Shown one piece after another: positions 38,900 to 46,699 of a DNA stretch of 64,000 nt (its first letter is position 1; each line of letters starts with the position of its first letter). The notes under the pieces were generated by a model. The model was not told the DNA's origin and made no database searches. It saw only the letters and a list, made by a program, of their open reading frames with translations. The DNA is from a virus: positions 1 to 64,000 of IMG/VR virus record IMGVR_UViG_3300001460_006335, one strand, 5' to 3'. The position numbers and the translations under genes are program-made.

Positions 38900-40230
38900 T
38901 GTGAATTCCTTATGTTATCAAAGTTGTCTATTGCTAATGTTCCAAATGCATCTTTTTGGGATCTACTCAAGTTATTCCATGCACCTTTTCTGTCATTTAA
39001 ATTGCCAGATTGTTGATTATTACTATATGCATTTTTAAATGCAAAATCATCTCTTGCTTGTTGGTTATTTGCTAATACATTTAAAGCATCTTGTCTTGGT
39101 AAATTAAAAATTGTATTATTATTATCTTGCAGTGTACTTGTTTGCGTAAATGCTTGTGTATTAGATTGTTGTGGAAAAAGGTTATTAACTAATCCATTTA
39201 AAGCTATTGTTGAAACAGCTACTAATGCTCCGTCTATTATATTATTTTTTTCTGCTTCTTTTGCTTGATCAGAATAGTTTTCTATATTTTGTAAAGTATT
39301 ATATCCTGTAAGAATAGTTTGTAAATCTACATTTTGATTTTCTATATCTTTGAATACCGATGTTATACCGCTAAGTATTCCGCCGTCACCAAATATATTA
39401 GACACACCTCCTCCTTCAACTGAAAGTGGACTTTTTCCAACATCATAATGAGAAGGATCTGCAAATCCTGCTGGATTATCTACAGTGGTTAGTCCTCTAC
39501 CATACATTACAGATTCGTATTCAACTTGCATTTGATTTTCTGTAAACTGACTGGCGCCTTGTTCTAAATTATCATGTCTTAAACTTGTTATTATTGGATT
39601 TATTAATGTGTAGCTAGTAAAATTACTTACTCCACTATTTCCATGTAATTGATTAATTGTAATTGAATTGAAGAAAGGTGCAGAAGGTCTAGTTTTATCT
39701 AGTCCATATCTATAACTATTACGTAACTCTGACCCATATGTATTATCAGGATTATTTATAAAAGGCAACGGAACAGTTGTATCAGGTTGGCCGATAGCAT
39801 TTTTTCTAGCATAATTTGGATCTTGATAATAATACCTAAAATATGTTTCCCATAACAATGTTGTTAGTCCTGCTTGATCATCATGGAATACAACAGATAC
39901 AGGGTCATATCTAAGTTTTGTTTGAACAATCTTTTTTCTATTATATTGATTTTTTACATCAGTATCAATACTATATCCAGGCATATCAATACTTCTAACC
40001 AGTAAATTTACTTCTTTCTTGTTTAAAAGTTGACCTACCGCTTGTCCTAACGATGCTAATGCTATTTGATTAATATCAAATACTACATGATATAGGAATT
40101 TTTGTTTTGGAGTAAGACGTAAATTATTACGTACATATAAAGCACTCGCATGGGCATAGTCACCTAAATTGCCTTTAGGGTTTCCTAATGCACTTGAAAA
40201 GTTATCAAAAAATCCGGATAGTTTACTCAT
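38896..40230 (-). CDS. Tail-tube-like baseplate protein (gp48/gp54 candidate)
   Basis: Residues 30-160 resemble the tail-tube fold and the baseplate tube-initiator proteins: FLYHVVFDIN, LLVRSIDMPGYSIDTDVKNQYNRKKIVQTKLRYDPVSVVFHDDQAGLTTLLWETYFRYYYQD. The N-Y-N-R-K/Q-T-K and F-H-D-D blocks parallel the tube protein. The C-terminal half (about 280-444) is Asn/Gln-rich with a hydrophobic segment (IDGALVAVSTIALNGLVNNLF). In T4, gp48 and gp54 cap the baseplate and start tube growth; which one this is cannot be decided. No ribosome site precedes the ATG; GATAAATA lies 4 bases upstream. A terminator isolates it from gp19. Confidence 0.7.
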   Translation of the reverse strand: MSKLSGFFDNFSSALGNPKGNLGDYAHASALYVRNNLRLTPKQKFLYHVVFDINQIALASLGQAVGQLLNKKEVNLLVRSIDMPGYSIDTDVKNQYNRKKIVQTKLRYDPVSVVFHDDQAGLTTLLWETYFRYYYQDPNYARKNAIGQPDTTVPLPFINNPDNTYGSELRNSYRYGLDKTRPSAPFFNSITINQLHGNSGVSNFTSYTLINPIITSLRHDNLEQGASQFTENQMQVEYESVMYGRGLTTVDNPAGFADPSHYDVGKSPLSVEGGGVSNIFGDGGILSGITSVFKDIENQNVDLQTILTGYNTLQNIENYSDQAKEAEKNNIIDGALVAVSTIALNGLVNNLFPQQSNTQAFTQTSTLQDNNNTIFNLPRQDALNVLANNQQARDDFAFKNAYSNNQQSGNLNDRKGAWNNLSRSQKDAFGTLAIDNFDNIRNSQ

Positions 40231-40234
40231 ATAG

Positions 40235-40242
40235 TATTTATC
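40235..40242 (-). promoter_or_regulatory. Late promoter box (GATAAATA)
   Basis: GATAAATA on the minus strand (40242-40235) followed by CTAT and the ATG at 40230. The T4 late start lies about 6 bases past the box, that is inside the start codon. A second box, TATAAATC, lies about 10 bases further upstream. Confidence 0.58.
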
Positions 40243-40261
40243 ACTTGATTTATATACGTAT

Positions 40262-40292
40262 AAAACAACGAAAGGAGCTCAAGGCTCCTTTC
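40262..40292 (-). terminator. Rho-independent terminator after tail tube gene
   Basis: On the minus strand GAAAGGAGC (40292-40284) pairs with GCTCCTTTC (40278-40270) around a 5-base loop and is followed by GTTGTTTTAT. A weaker hairpin AACAAT/ATTGTT (40295-40312) precedes it. It lies 24 bases past the tube stop, consistent with high expression of gp19 being closed off. Confidence 0.82.
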
Positions 40293-40315
40293 ATAACAAT
40301 CTCTAAATTGTTTTA

Positions 40316-40942
40316 TTAAGTTCCGCCACCTGTTGCGGCTACGCTTACATTTCTTGCAACAGTTGCACCAACTCCATTTCCTATTGGAGTTTGTACAGCG
40401 TTATCATACATTATTGTAAGTGAGACTGTAACAGGATCACTATTAGCGTATGCTACTGAACCATAATCTACTGAGGTTAAATATGCTCCGTATATTTCCC
40501 AAGTTTCTAAAACATTTGGTGTGTTTACACCGTTACCACCATCTAGTATTTCTAGCCTTTGTAAAAACTTATAATCAATACCTGATGCGGCACTAGCTTG
40601 TTCGAAGAAATCAAATTGCTTCTGTAGCTGTTCGCCAACTAATTTTTGAACATTACCGTTTACATCATCACGTAAATTTACAGTAATTTCATTCCAAGTA
40701 TGCTTACCTGCAATATTTACTTTACTACCATAAACATGAAGTTCTTGGTTTTCAAATGAAACTGTAGGCCTTGAAGCATCAATTACCTGTTTTGTTAATT
40801 CTTGTGTTTCGTTAGATACACCAAAATTTTCTAATGTAATTCTAAAACGGTATTGTAGCTTCGGCATAAGCAAGCCTTGACTGCTTGCACTAGTGTCGTT
40901 TGCTAAAGGTACCGTAATATTTGTTAGTGTTGAGATTGCCAT
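40316..40942 (-). CDS. 19: Tail tube protein (T4 gp19)
   Basis: The 208-residue protein is the major tube subunit, stacking as hexamers through which DNA leaves. The sequence fits gp19 of marine T4-like phages: LMPKLQYRFRITLENFGV, TKQVIDASRPTVSFENQELHVYGSKVNIAGKHTWNEITVNLRDDVNGNVQKLVGEQLQKQFDFFEQA, then LQRLEILDGGN, VLETWEIYGAYLTSVDYGSVAYANSDPVTVSLTIMYDNAVQTP. N-terminal 20 and C-terminal 20 residues are flexible Ala/Thr/Gly-rich. Length is above T4 gp19 (163). AGGAG and a late box (40964-40971) lie before the ATG and a terminator after the stop, so it is an independent late unit. Confidence 0.92.
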   Translation of the reverse strand: MAISTLTNITVPLANDTSASSQGLLMPKLQYRFRITLENFGVSNETQELTKQVIDASRPTVSFENQELHVYGSKVNIAGKHTWNEITVNLRDDVNGNVQKLVGEQLQKQFDFFEQASAASGIDYKFLQRLEILDGGNGVNTPNVLETWEIYGAYLTSVDYGSVAYANSDPVTVSLTIMYDNAVQTPIGNGVGATVARNVSVAATGGGT

Positions 40943-40963
40943 ATTTGTACTCCTATTTGCAAG

Positions 40964-40971
40964 TATTTATC
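40964..40971 (-). promoter_or_regulatory. Late promoter for tail tube gene
   Basis: TGATAAATACTTGC on the minus strand (box 40971-40964), then AGGAG and ATG 21 bases after the box. Best-formed late promoter in the tail block: box, leader and ribosome site are all in canonical spacing. Confidence 0.75.
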
Positions 40972-41003
40972 ATATTTAAATGTTAATTCATTAACACCCT
41001 ACT

Positions 41004-44000
41004 TTATGATCCCAAGCTTGCTATCTCTCCTGTATTTTTCAATCTCAACGGAATGTAAATAAATTCCACTGCTTTGACTGGTTCTACTGCAATATCAACA
41101 TAAAGTTCATTTCTGTCAATTCTTGCTGGTGTATTGTTTGTTTCGTCGCATACAACTAAGAAATCATATAATGCTCTAAGTCCAACTAATTCAATCATTA
41201 AACTTTCAGTTGCTTGTTTAATTTCATCACGGGTGATTTTATCATTTGGTTCAAACAAATATGGTTTTGCAAGTTGGTTTAGCTGACTACGTAGATATAC
41301 TGTAAGTCTTGCTACATTAATTCTATCTAATGAACTTGCATTAGCCGCTCTAGTTTTTTGGCCAAATACAACTAAACCTGCACCTGTTAAGAATGTTATT
41401 GGATTTACATTATTAGCATAAAGCGTATCACGCTGTCCTTCATTAAGAGCAATGCTACTAAATTCACCTTCTGCTGTAATAAACCCTGTTGCAGTTGCAT
41501 TAGTTACTCCACCACGTCTTGTACCTGCTGGTGCAAACCATGGAAACGCAACTTGGTCATTTAATGCAATAGTTCTTAGAACCATATGACTTGGAGGTAC
41601 AACAATATTGTTACCTGCATTATCACTTGTAAATCCGCTTGGATAGTATACACCTAAGTATTCATTACTTGTTACAAGTCCGTCATCGTTATCTTCTGGT
41701 GCTAATGCAACATTTGTTGCCCAATTATTAAGTGTGGTTGCATCTGATGCTAATCTAAATGGTGAATCACCAATTACAAATGCTGTTAATCCTCTATCAG
41801 CATTTAAGCTATTCATTTCGCCAATTAGTTCTGAATATCCAGGAGTTGCTATCAAGTTAAAAATTCTTGATTCGTCGTCTCTAATATCTGCATTACTATT
41901 AACCATTGCTTGTAATGCTTGAACAACAACTTTACGCTGTGATTGTCTACCAAATGATCCTGAGCCATCGTTATTATTAGCTGATTCAGTTACCCAACGA
42001 TGTGGATAGTATGATGCCATAGACGCTCCGTTTTGTCTTGTATTTGTTAATGTAAGGTCAATGCTGTTTCTTACAAATTTCTTAACATTAAATCCACTTC
42101 TACGTAGGTTCCATAAAATCATACCTTTTGGATATAAAGCTGGATCAGGGCAATCTGGATCAACATAATCACTAATCATCATGTCTTCGATTGCACCTAT
42201 TGTATGTGTACTTGCACTACCGCCTGTTGTTGCCCAACGTGCATCTGCAAATAAAACACCATTTTCTGTAGTTTGATCTGTGTTGTCAAGTAGTACCCAT
42301 TTGTTCACTGTAAGTGCTGAGTTATATTTGTATATCTTAGGATAATTTTCAAGATCTGCTGTGCTTACCCAAATATCTCCTGTTACAAGTGCATTACCAT
42401 CTGTCCTACTTGTGTCTGTTGGTTCTGTTGCACTTACAATTGGCCCTGCCGCACTTGGTGCGTTTGCTGGTGTAGCATTATAGAACGGTGAACTTGTAGC
42501 TGATGTTCCAGTTCCGCCTTGATATAAGTATCCAACCCAATCAGTTCCATTGTGTACCATAATATCAATTTCATCTACAACTGAGCTATACCATAGGGCA
42601 CCGTCTGCCGCTAACGCTGTTGGTGCACTCGCACTCGCAGTGTATGTTAAACCTGCCCAAAGCGATGCATTTAATTTTTCTGGATTACTTCCGCTTTCAC
42701 CTGGTTGCCAGTATAAGTTAGCTGTTGTTCCAGCAACTAGTCCTGCTAGTGTTAATCCGTTATCAGTATCAACTAGGTTAATCTCTCCTCCTAATGAATG
42801 CTGTATAACTACTCTATTTTGACTATCAACACTTGCACTTACATTTACAAGACCTAAATTGTTAATAGCTGTTGCCATTAAGTCTGAGTCTGTGCTTGCA
42901 CCTGTTGCAGTAAATGATGCTGAAACTGGTGATGTCATCGTAGCATTATCTTTAAGTGATTCACTTACAGTAAATGCATATGCTTGTGCTGAGAAACTTG
43001 TTGCTGTAATTTTACTTGATGTAATAGTAGTTGCACCAGTTTCTTTTCTGTAATATACATAATATGATGCTAATATTGTTGCATCATCAGCCGCATTATA
43101 TTTTACATACAATTGATTTGCTGTTAAATTTGCACCGCCGCCTGCTTTATCTAATTCTTTTAATGCTGTAGCATTATTTGTGTAAAGTGGTGCTGATGAA
43201 AGATCCCATTTTTCTGTAGTTGAATTCCATCTACGCACTTTCCAGTCTGCACCTAAGTTTGGATTTGTTGTTTTAATCCATAGTGATCCAGTAGGTCTAG
43301 GATTTGTGTCTCCTGATTTATACTCTGGTACACTTGTATGCGGTGCAATAGTTAATGCTGTAGTATAGTATGTTCCAGCAGTTAAACCTATGTCTGCTAA
43401 TGGTGTTCCTGATCCGTCAGCAATAGCAATATAGTCTCTGCCAGTACCGTCATTATAAATTTCTAGTTTATTATCTACAACTGCCGCTGTAATACCTGTA
43501 ATAGCGGCTGTGTTAATGTCACCTGCTAAAGCTGATAATGTTGTGCTACTTGTTGTAATAGTAGTAGGTGTTCCACTAATGGCAATAGTGAATTGCTCAC
43601 CTGCACCTGTTGTTCCGCCAGATGTACTTGAGACACTTGGCCAAGATTTTTTCCAAAGAGCACTTCCTACTTCTACCCATGTACCTGCAGTATTTTTATA
43701 ATATGTTTTTACTGTTGTTGTAGTTGCTCTAACAGCATAGTCACCTACTGCACCAATTGACCCTTTTGGTGCGCCGGTAGCTGAATTTCCAACTAGTTTT
43801 GTTGAATCTGTAATTACAATAGGAGCCTTATTACCAAACGTTTGTCCGCCAGTAGTTGTTACTGCGGCGGCATTCCATTGTTGAATTCCAAACAGTGATG
43901 TGCTAGTATCTAACCACCAAGTTCCGTTAGCTGGATTAGCTGTTGTAGCTGTAGCACTTGCTGAAAGTGCATTTAAATCTACATCTCCTCTAACTACATA

Positions 44001-44321
44001 AGCTCTATTACTTACACCTAAGAAGCTATATGCGGCTTGGAGCCCATATTCGTTTTGCTCTCCGCCGTGTATCGGATTATTGTTTGCATCCGTTTTAAAG
44101 CTTGGATCTCCAAAAGTTTCTACTAAGTCTCTTTGTGATGATAACAAATAAACTTTTCCTGCGCCTGCTTTTGTAGTTCCAGGTGCAATACCTGTTCCAG
44201 CACCGTTCAGTTTATTTTCTGCGGTAGCAACAAAGATGATTGGAGTAGTACCTGGTTCAGCTGGAGTATAAAAACTCTCATCTATAACGCTAACCTGTAC
44301 ACCTGGTGATGTTAATGCCAT
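41004..44321 (-). CDS. 18: Enlarged tail sheath protein (T4 gp18)
   Basis: At 1105 residues this is much longer than T4 gp18 (659). The start ALTSPGVQVSVIDESFYTPAEPGTTPIIFVATAENK and the last 350 residues (NRLDRINVARLTVYLRSQLN-like section INVARLTVYLRSQLNQLAKPYLFEPNDKITRD, and ELYVDIAVEPVKAVEFIYIPLRLKN) are standard sheath core. Between about 120 and 700 lie inserted Thr/Ala/Ser-rich domains with repeated G-x-x-W or W-x-Y modules, such as GSLWIKTTNPNLGADWKVRRWNSTTEKW and DIWVSTADLENYPKIYKYNSA. The inserts probably protrude from the sheath surface. It has its own late box (44359-44366) and AGGAG. Contractile function is expected because the core looks whole. Confidence 0.92.
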   Translation of the reverse strand: MALTSPGVQVSVIDESFYTPAEPGTTPIIFVATAENKLNGAGTGIAPGTTKAGAGKVYLLSSQRDLVETFGDPSFKTDANNNPIHGGEQNEYGLQAAYSFLGVSNRAYVVRGDVDLNALSASATATTANPANGTWWLDTSTSLFGIQQWNAAAVTTTGGQTFGNKAPIVITDSTKLVGNSATGAPKGSIGAVGDYAVRATTTTVKTYYKNTAGTWVEVGSALWKKSWPSVSSTSGGTTGAGEQFTIAISGTPTTITTSSTTLSALAGDINTAAITGITAAVVDNKLEIYNDGTGRDYIAIADGSGTPLADIGLTAGTYYTTALTIAPHTSVPEYKSGDTNPRPTGSLWIKTTNPNLGADWKVRRWNSTTEKWDLSSAPLYTNNATALKELDKAGGGANLTANQLYVKYNAADDATILASYYVYYRKETGATTITSSKITATSFSAQAYAFTVSESLKDNATMTSPVSASFTATGASTDSDLMATAINNLGLVNVSASVDSQNRVVIQHSLGGEINLVDTDNGLTLAGLVAGTTANLYWQPGESGSNPEKLNASLWAGLTYTASASAPTALAADGALWYSSVVDEIDIMVHNGTDWVGYLYQGGTGTSATSSPFYNATPANAPSAAGPIVSATEPTDTSRTDGNALVTGDIWVSTADLENYPKIYKYNSALTVNKWVLLDNTDQTTENGVLFADARWATTGGSASTHTIGAIEDMMISDYVDPDCPDPALYPKGMILWNLRRSGFNVKKFVRNSIDLTLTNTRQNGASMASYYPHRWVTESANNNDGSGSFGRQSQRKVVVQALQAMVNSNADIRDDESRIFNLIATPGYSELIGEMNSLNADRGLTAFVIGDSPFRLASDATTLNNWATNVALAPEDNDDGLVTSNEYLGVYYPSGFTSDNAGNNIVVPPSHMVLRTIALNDQVAFPWFAPAGTRRGGVTNATATGFITAEGEFSSIALNEGQRDTLYANNVNPITFLTGAGLVVFGQKTRAANASSLDRINVARLTVYLRSQLNQLAKPYLFEPNDKITRDEIKQATESLMIELVGLRALYDFLVVCDETNNTPARIDRNELYVDIAVEPVKAVEFIYIPLRLKNTGEIASLGS

Positions 44322-44358
44322 TTTAATTTCTCCTATGGGTCTAAATCTCTTATTACTA

Positions 44359-44366
44359 TTATTTAG
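44359..44366 (-). promoter_or_regulatory. Late promoter box for sheath gene
   Basis: CTAAATAA on the minus strand (44366-44359) followed by TAGTAA, 37 bases before the sheath ATG, with AGGAG close to the start. Variant of the TATAAATA class. Confidence 0.52.
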
Positions 44367-44418
44367 CAGATTTGGTTATTTTTATTAATTTTAGTCCAGT
44401 AATACACGCATTTTTCTA

Positions 44419-44447
44419 TTGACTAAGTGTAATTAATCGTGTAAAAT
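44419..44447 (+). promoter_or_regulatory. Sigma-70-like promoter for DUF3310-like gene
   Basis: TTGACT (44419-44424), 17-base spacer, TAAAAT (44442-44447) on the plus strand, 19 bases before the ATG, with AAGGAG between. It lies in the 145-base gap upstream of the sheath gene, whose late promoter points the other way. Confidence 0.75.
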
Positions 44448-44466
44448 AAAAATTAAGGAGTTGTTT

Positions 44467-44739
44467 ATGACAAAATACAAATTTAAAGAAGATGAATATA
44501 TTAAAGAGTTTGCAAAATATATAGATACAACTTATGGTGCTCATTATTCAAAAGATAAATTTCAAGCTACAGAATTTATAATTGATGGTGGACACGGTAC
44601 TGGGTTTTGTGTTGGAAATGTTTTAAAATATGGTCAACGCTATGGCAAAAAAGGTACAAAAGAAGATGCTAGAAAAGATCTTATGAAAGTGTTACATTAT
44701 GCACTTATGCAACTATATGTGCATGACGAAGATCTTTAA
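44467..44739 (+). CDS. DUF3310-like small protein (90 aa)
   Basis: The ATG at 44467 follows AAGGAG by 6 bases; an in-frame TTG directly after the ribosome site is rejected on spacing. The 90-residue protein has IDGGHGTGFCVGNVLKYGQRYGKKGTKEDARKDLMKVLHYALMQLYVH, matching the F-x-x-G-N-x-x-K-Y-x-x-R-x-x-K-K-x-x-x-x-E-D-L-x-K-A-x-x-Y pattern of DUF3310, a domain common in phages and once linked to nucleotide kinases. It is a stand-alone early gene set within the late tail block, and its 3' end overlaps the neck gene by 4 bases. Confidence 0.75.
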   Translation: MTKYKFKEDEYIKEFAKYIDTTYGAHYSKDKFQATEFIIDGGHGTGFCVGNVLKYGQRYGKKGTKEDARKDLMKVLHYALMQLYVHDEDL

Positions 44740-45506
44740 CCTATTAGAAATCCGTAACCAGTACCACCTGCTACTGCCATAAACAAATCCTGTTCAAGCT
44801 TTTCCATTTCCTGTTGTGCTTCAGCCTTAAGTGTGTCACCGTTTAATGTAGTTCCGCCGCCAGGGCCAGCTATAGTACTAAACTTACTTCTTGCTTCACC
44901 TAGCATATATTTACATCCTGCTAGTGTATAATCTTTAATCCATTGTGCGGCTTTATAATCAGCAAATAATTCAAAATCAGGTCTATAGTTATAAACTTGT
45001 AAAAGAACTTCTTCTTCGGCTCTTGGTCTTTGAAGTATAGTTAATTTATGACTTGTAGGGTTCCATTTGAATTCCATAAATGAACCAAACATTCTTCCAA
45101 TTAATTCTTGCTGTTGTGCAAAAAAGTCATATGTAGCTAATCCGCCTATACCTGATCCTGCAAGCAAATATGTATTAGTATATGCTAAATTAAAAGGTTC
45201 AAATAAACTACCTCCGTCGGCACTTGCTCCTAGTCTACTTCCAACACTTCTTCTAAAAATTTTTCTTACTTCGATAATTTCCTGTGGTAGGATATAGGCA
45301 TTTTGACTTTCTACTAAAGTAATAGTTGCATAACTTTCTTCTACACTATTTTCACTTCGCTGTCTGTACTTTGTTAATGATTTGGATAAAGCAGTTTCAT
45401 AATGTATAGGATCAAGTTCTACATCAACCATTCCTCCACCAAGAAATGCATTCACATAATCAAATATTTGTTGTTTTTCTGTTGTTAGATCAGGTATTGC
45501 GTTCAT
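44736..45506 (-). CDS. 13: Neck protein (gp13-like)
   Basis: The ATG at 45506 (MNAIPDLTTEKQQIFDYVNAFLGGGMVDVELDPIHYETAL; GGAGAG upstream) gives 256 residues; an extension to 45581 crosses the divergent promoter and is rejected. The protein is typical of the marine T4-like neck family: LSKSLTKYRQRSENSVEESYATITL, LPQEIIEVRKIFRRSVGS, YDFFAQQQELIGRMFGSFMEFKWNPTSHKLTILQRPRAEEEVLLQVYNYRPD, CKYMLGEARSKFSTIAGPGGGTTLNGD and a GYGFLIG end. In T4, gp13 and gp14 close the head-tail junction. The next gene, divergent, is gp14-like. TATAAATA lies 16 bases upstream. Confidence 0.62.
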   Translation of the reverse strand: MNAIPDLTTEKQQIFDYVNAFLGGGMVDVELDPIHYETALSKSLTKYRQRSENSVEESYATITLVESQNAYILPQEIIEVRKIFRRSVGSRLGASADGGSLFEPFNLAYTNTYLLAGSGIGGLATYDFFAQQQELIGRMFGSFMEFKWNPTSHKLTILQRPRAEEEVLLQVYNYRPDFELFADYKAAQWIKDYTLAGCKYMLGEARSKFSTIAGPGGGTTLNGDTLKAEAQQEMEKLEQDLFMAVAGGTGYGFLIG

Positions 45507-45522
45507 TGAATCTCTCCATATA

Positions 45523-45539
45523 TATTTATACGATAAATA
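45523..45539. promoter_or_regulatory. Back-to-back late promoters for neck genes
   Basis: TATTTATACGATAAATA: read on minus it gives TATAAATA (45530-45523) for the gp13-like gene, with GGAGAG before its ATG. Read on plus it gives GATAAATA (45532-45539) for the gp14-like gene, whose ATG begins 5 bases later without a ribosome site. Both boxes are separated by one base. Confidence 0.72.
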
Positions 45540-45544
45540 TACAT

Positions 45545-46699
45545 ATGCCGAGACTAAGTTTATATAGACCAGAAAAATCAAAAGATTACAGTTTTCTAGA
45601 TGGAATTATTCTAGAACAATTTACTGTTGGTGGTACCGATGTACTTTTACACAAATATGTCGGAACAAAAAATCCTACAGCTGAAGAAGCTACAAAAGAA
45701 AAACCAATTTATGAAAATGAATCAGTATCAAATATTCAAGATTTATTATTTTTAGAAAATAGAGATAGAAAATATGATCAAGATATTTACTCAATTAGAG
45801 GACATTACAATGTTCAAGATAACGATTTTGATTTAACTCAATTTGGTTTGTTTTTACAAAACGATACATTGTTTATGACAGTGCATATTAACAGTAGTGT
45901 GAAAACATTAGGGAGAAAAATTATAAGTGGTGATGTTATTGAATTGCCACACTTAATAGACGAATATGCACTAAACGATGCAACAGTAGCATTAAAAAGG
46001 TTTTATGTAGTTGAAGATGTTAACAGAGCAAGCGAAGGCTTTAGTCAAACTTGGTATCCACATTTGTATAGACTTAAACTAAAACAAATATATGATGGAC
46101 AAGAATATAAAGACATACTTGATTTGCCTTCCGAAGAAGGAAGCGATCAAACATTACGAGATGTATTATCAACGTTTGAGACAGAAATGCAGATTAACAA
46201 TGCAGTAGTTGCACAAGCAGAAGACAATCTTCCACAAGCTGGTTATAATACAAAACATTTTTATACAATAAGTGTTGATACTAACGGAGAAGTAAGTATA
46301 GTGACTGTTGACGATGATGTACTACGAGCTGATTTTGATGTTGATGTTTCAAGCGTGATTGATCCTGCTCCTCAAAGTGGTTATAAAGGATATTTAGTAG
46401 GCGATGGTACTCCTCCTAATGGAGCTCCATTTGGAACGGGAATTGGGTTCCCGTCAAATAGTAGTGTTGGAAGTTACTTTTTACGTACAGATTTTGTACC
46501 CAACAGACTATTTAGATATAATGGAAATAGTTGGAAGAAAGTCGAAGATGCTGTACGAACAACAACTACGCCAGACACTGTTAAAAATACTCTAAAAGGA
46601 ACATTTATTAATAATGCTACTGTAAATACAATCAACGGCGAACAAGTTACTGAAAGACAGTCTCTTAGTAAAGCATTAAAACCAAAGGCAGATAATTAA
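45545..46699 (+). CDS. 14: Neck protein (gp14-like)
   Basis: The ATG at 45545 (MPRLSLYRPEKSKDYSFLDGIILEQFTVGGTDVLLHKY) starts a 384-residue protein. Its core, DFDLTQFGLFLQNDTLFMTVHINSSVKTLGRKIISGDVIELPHLIDEYALNDATVALKRFYVVEDVNRASEGFSQTWYPHLYRLKLK, matches the neck family of marine T4-like phages, in which gp14 has a short F-G-x-x-x-x-D core. A C-terminal extension (about 240-384) with QSGYKGYLVGDGTPPNGAPFG and an S-Y-F-L-R-T-D-x-x-P-N-R-L-F-R-Y-N module resembles virion surface inserts. It is coupled to gp15 (ATG on the last base). There is no ribosome site; GATAAATA precedes the start. Confidence 0.6.
   Translation: MPRLSLYRPEKSKDYSFLDGIILEQFTVGGTDVLLHKYVGTKNPTAEEATKEKPIYENESVSNIQDLLFLENRDRKYDQDIYSIRGHYNVQDNDFDLTQFGLFLQNDTLFMTVHINSSVKTLGRKIISGDVIELPHLIDEYALNDATVALKRFYVVEDVNRASEGFSQTWYPHLYRLKLKQIYDGQEYKDILDLPSEEGSDQTLRDVLSTFETEMQINNAVVAQAEDNLPQAGYNTKHFYTISVDTNGEVSIVTVDDDVLRADFDVDVSSVIDPAPQSGYKGYLVGDGTPPNGAPFGTGIGFPSNSSVGSYFLRTDFVPNRLFRYNGNSWKKVEDAVRTTTTPDTVKNTLKGTFINNATVNTINGEQVTERQSLSKALKPKADN

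Noticed and set aside
45507-45581. 25-codon N-terminal extension of the gp13-like gene
   Set aside because: It runs through the divergent late promoter boxes; the ATG at 45506 has GGAGAG at good spacing and gives the expected N-terminus.
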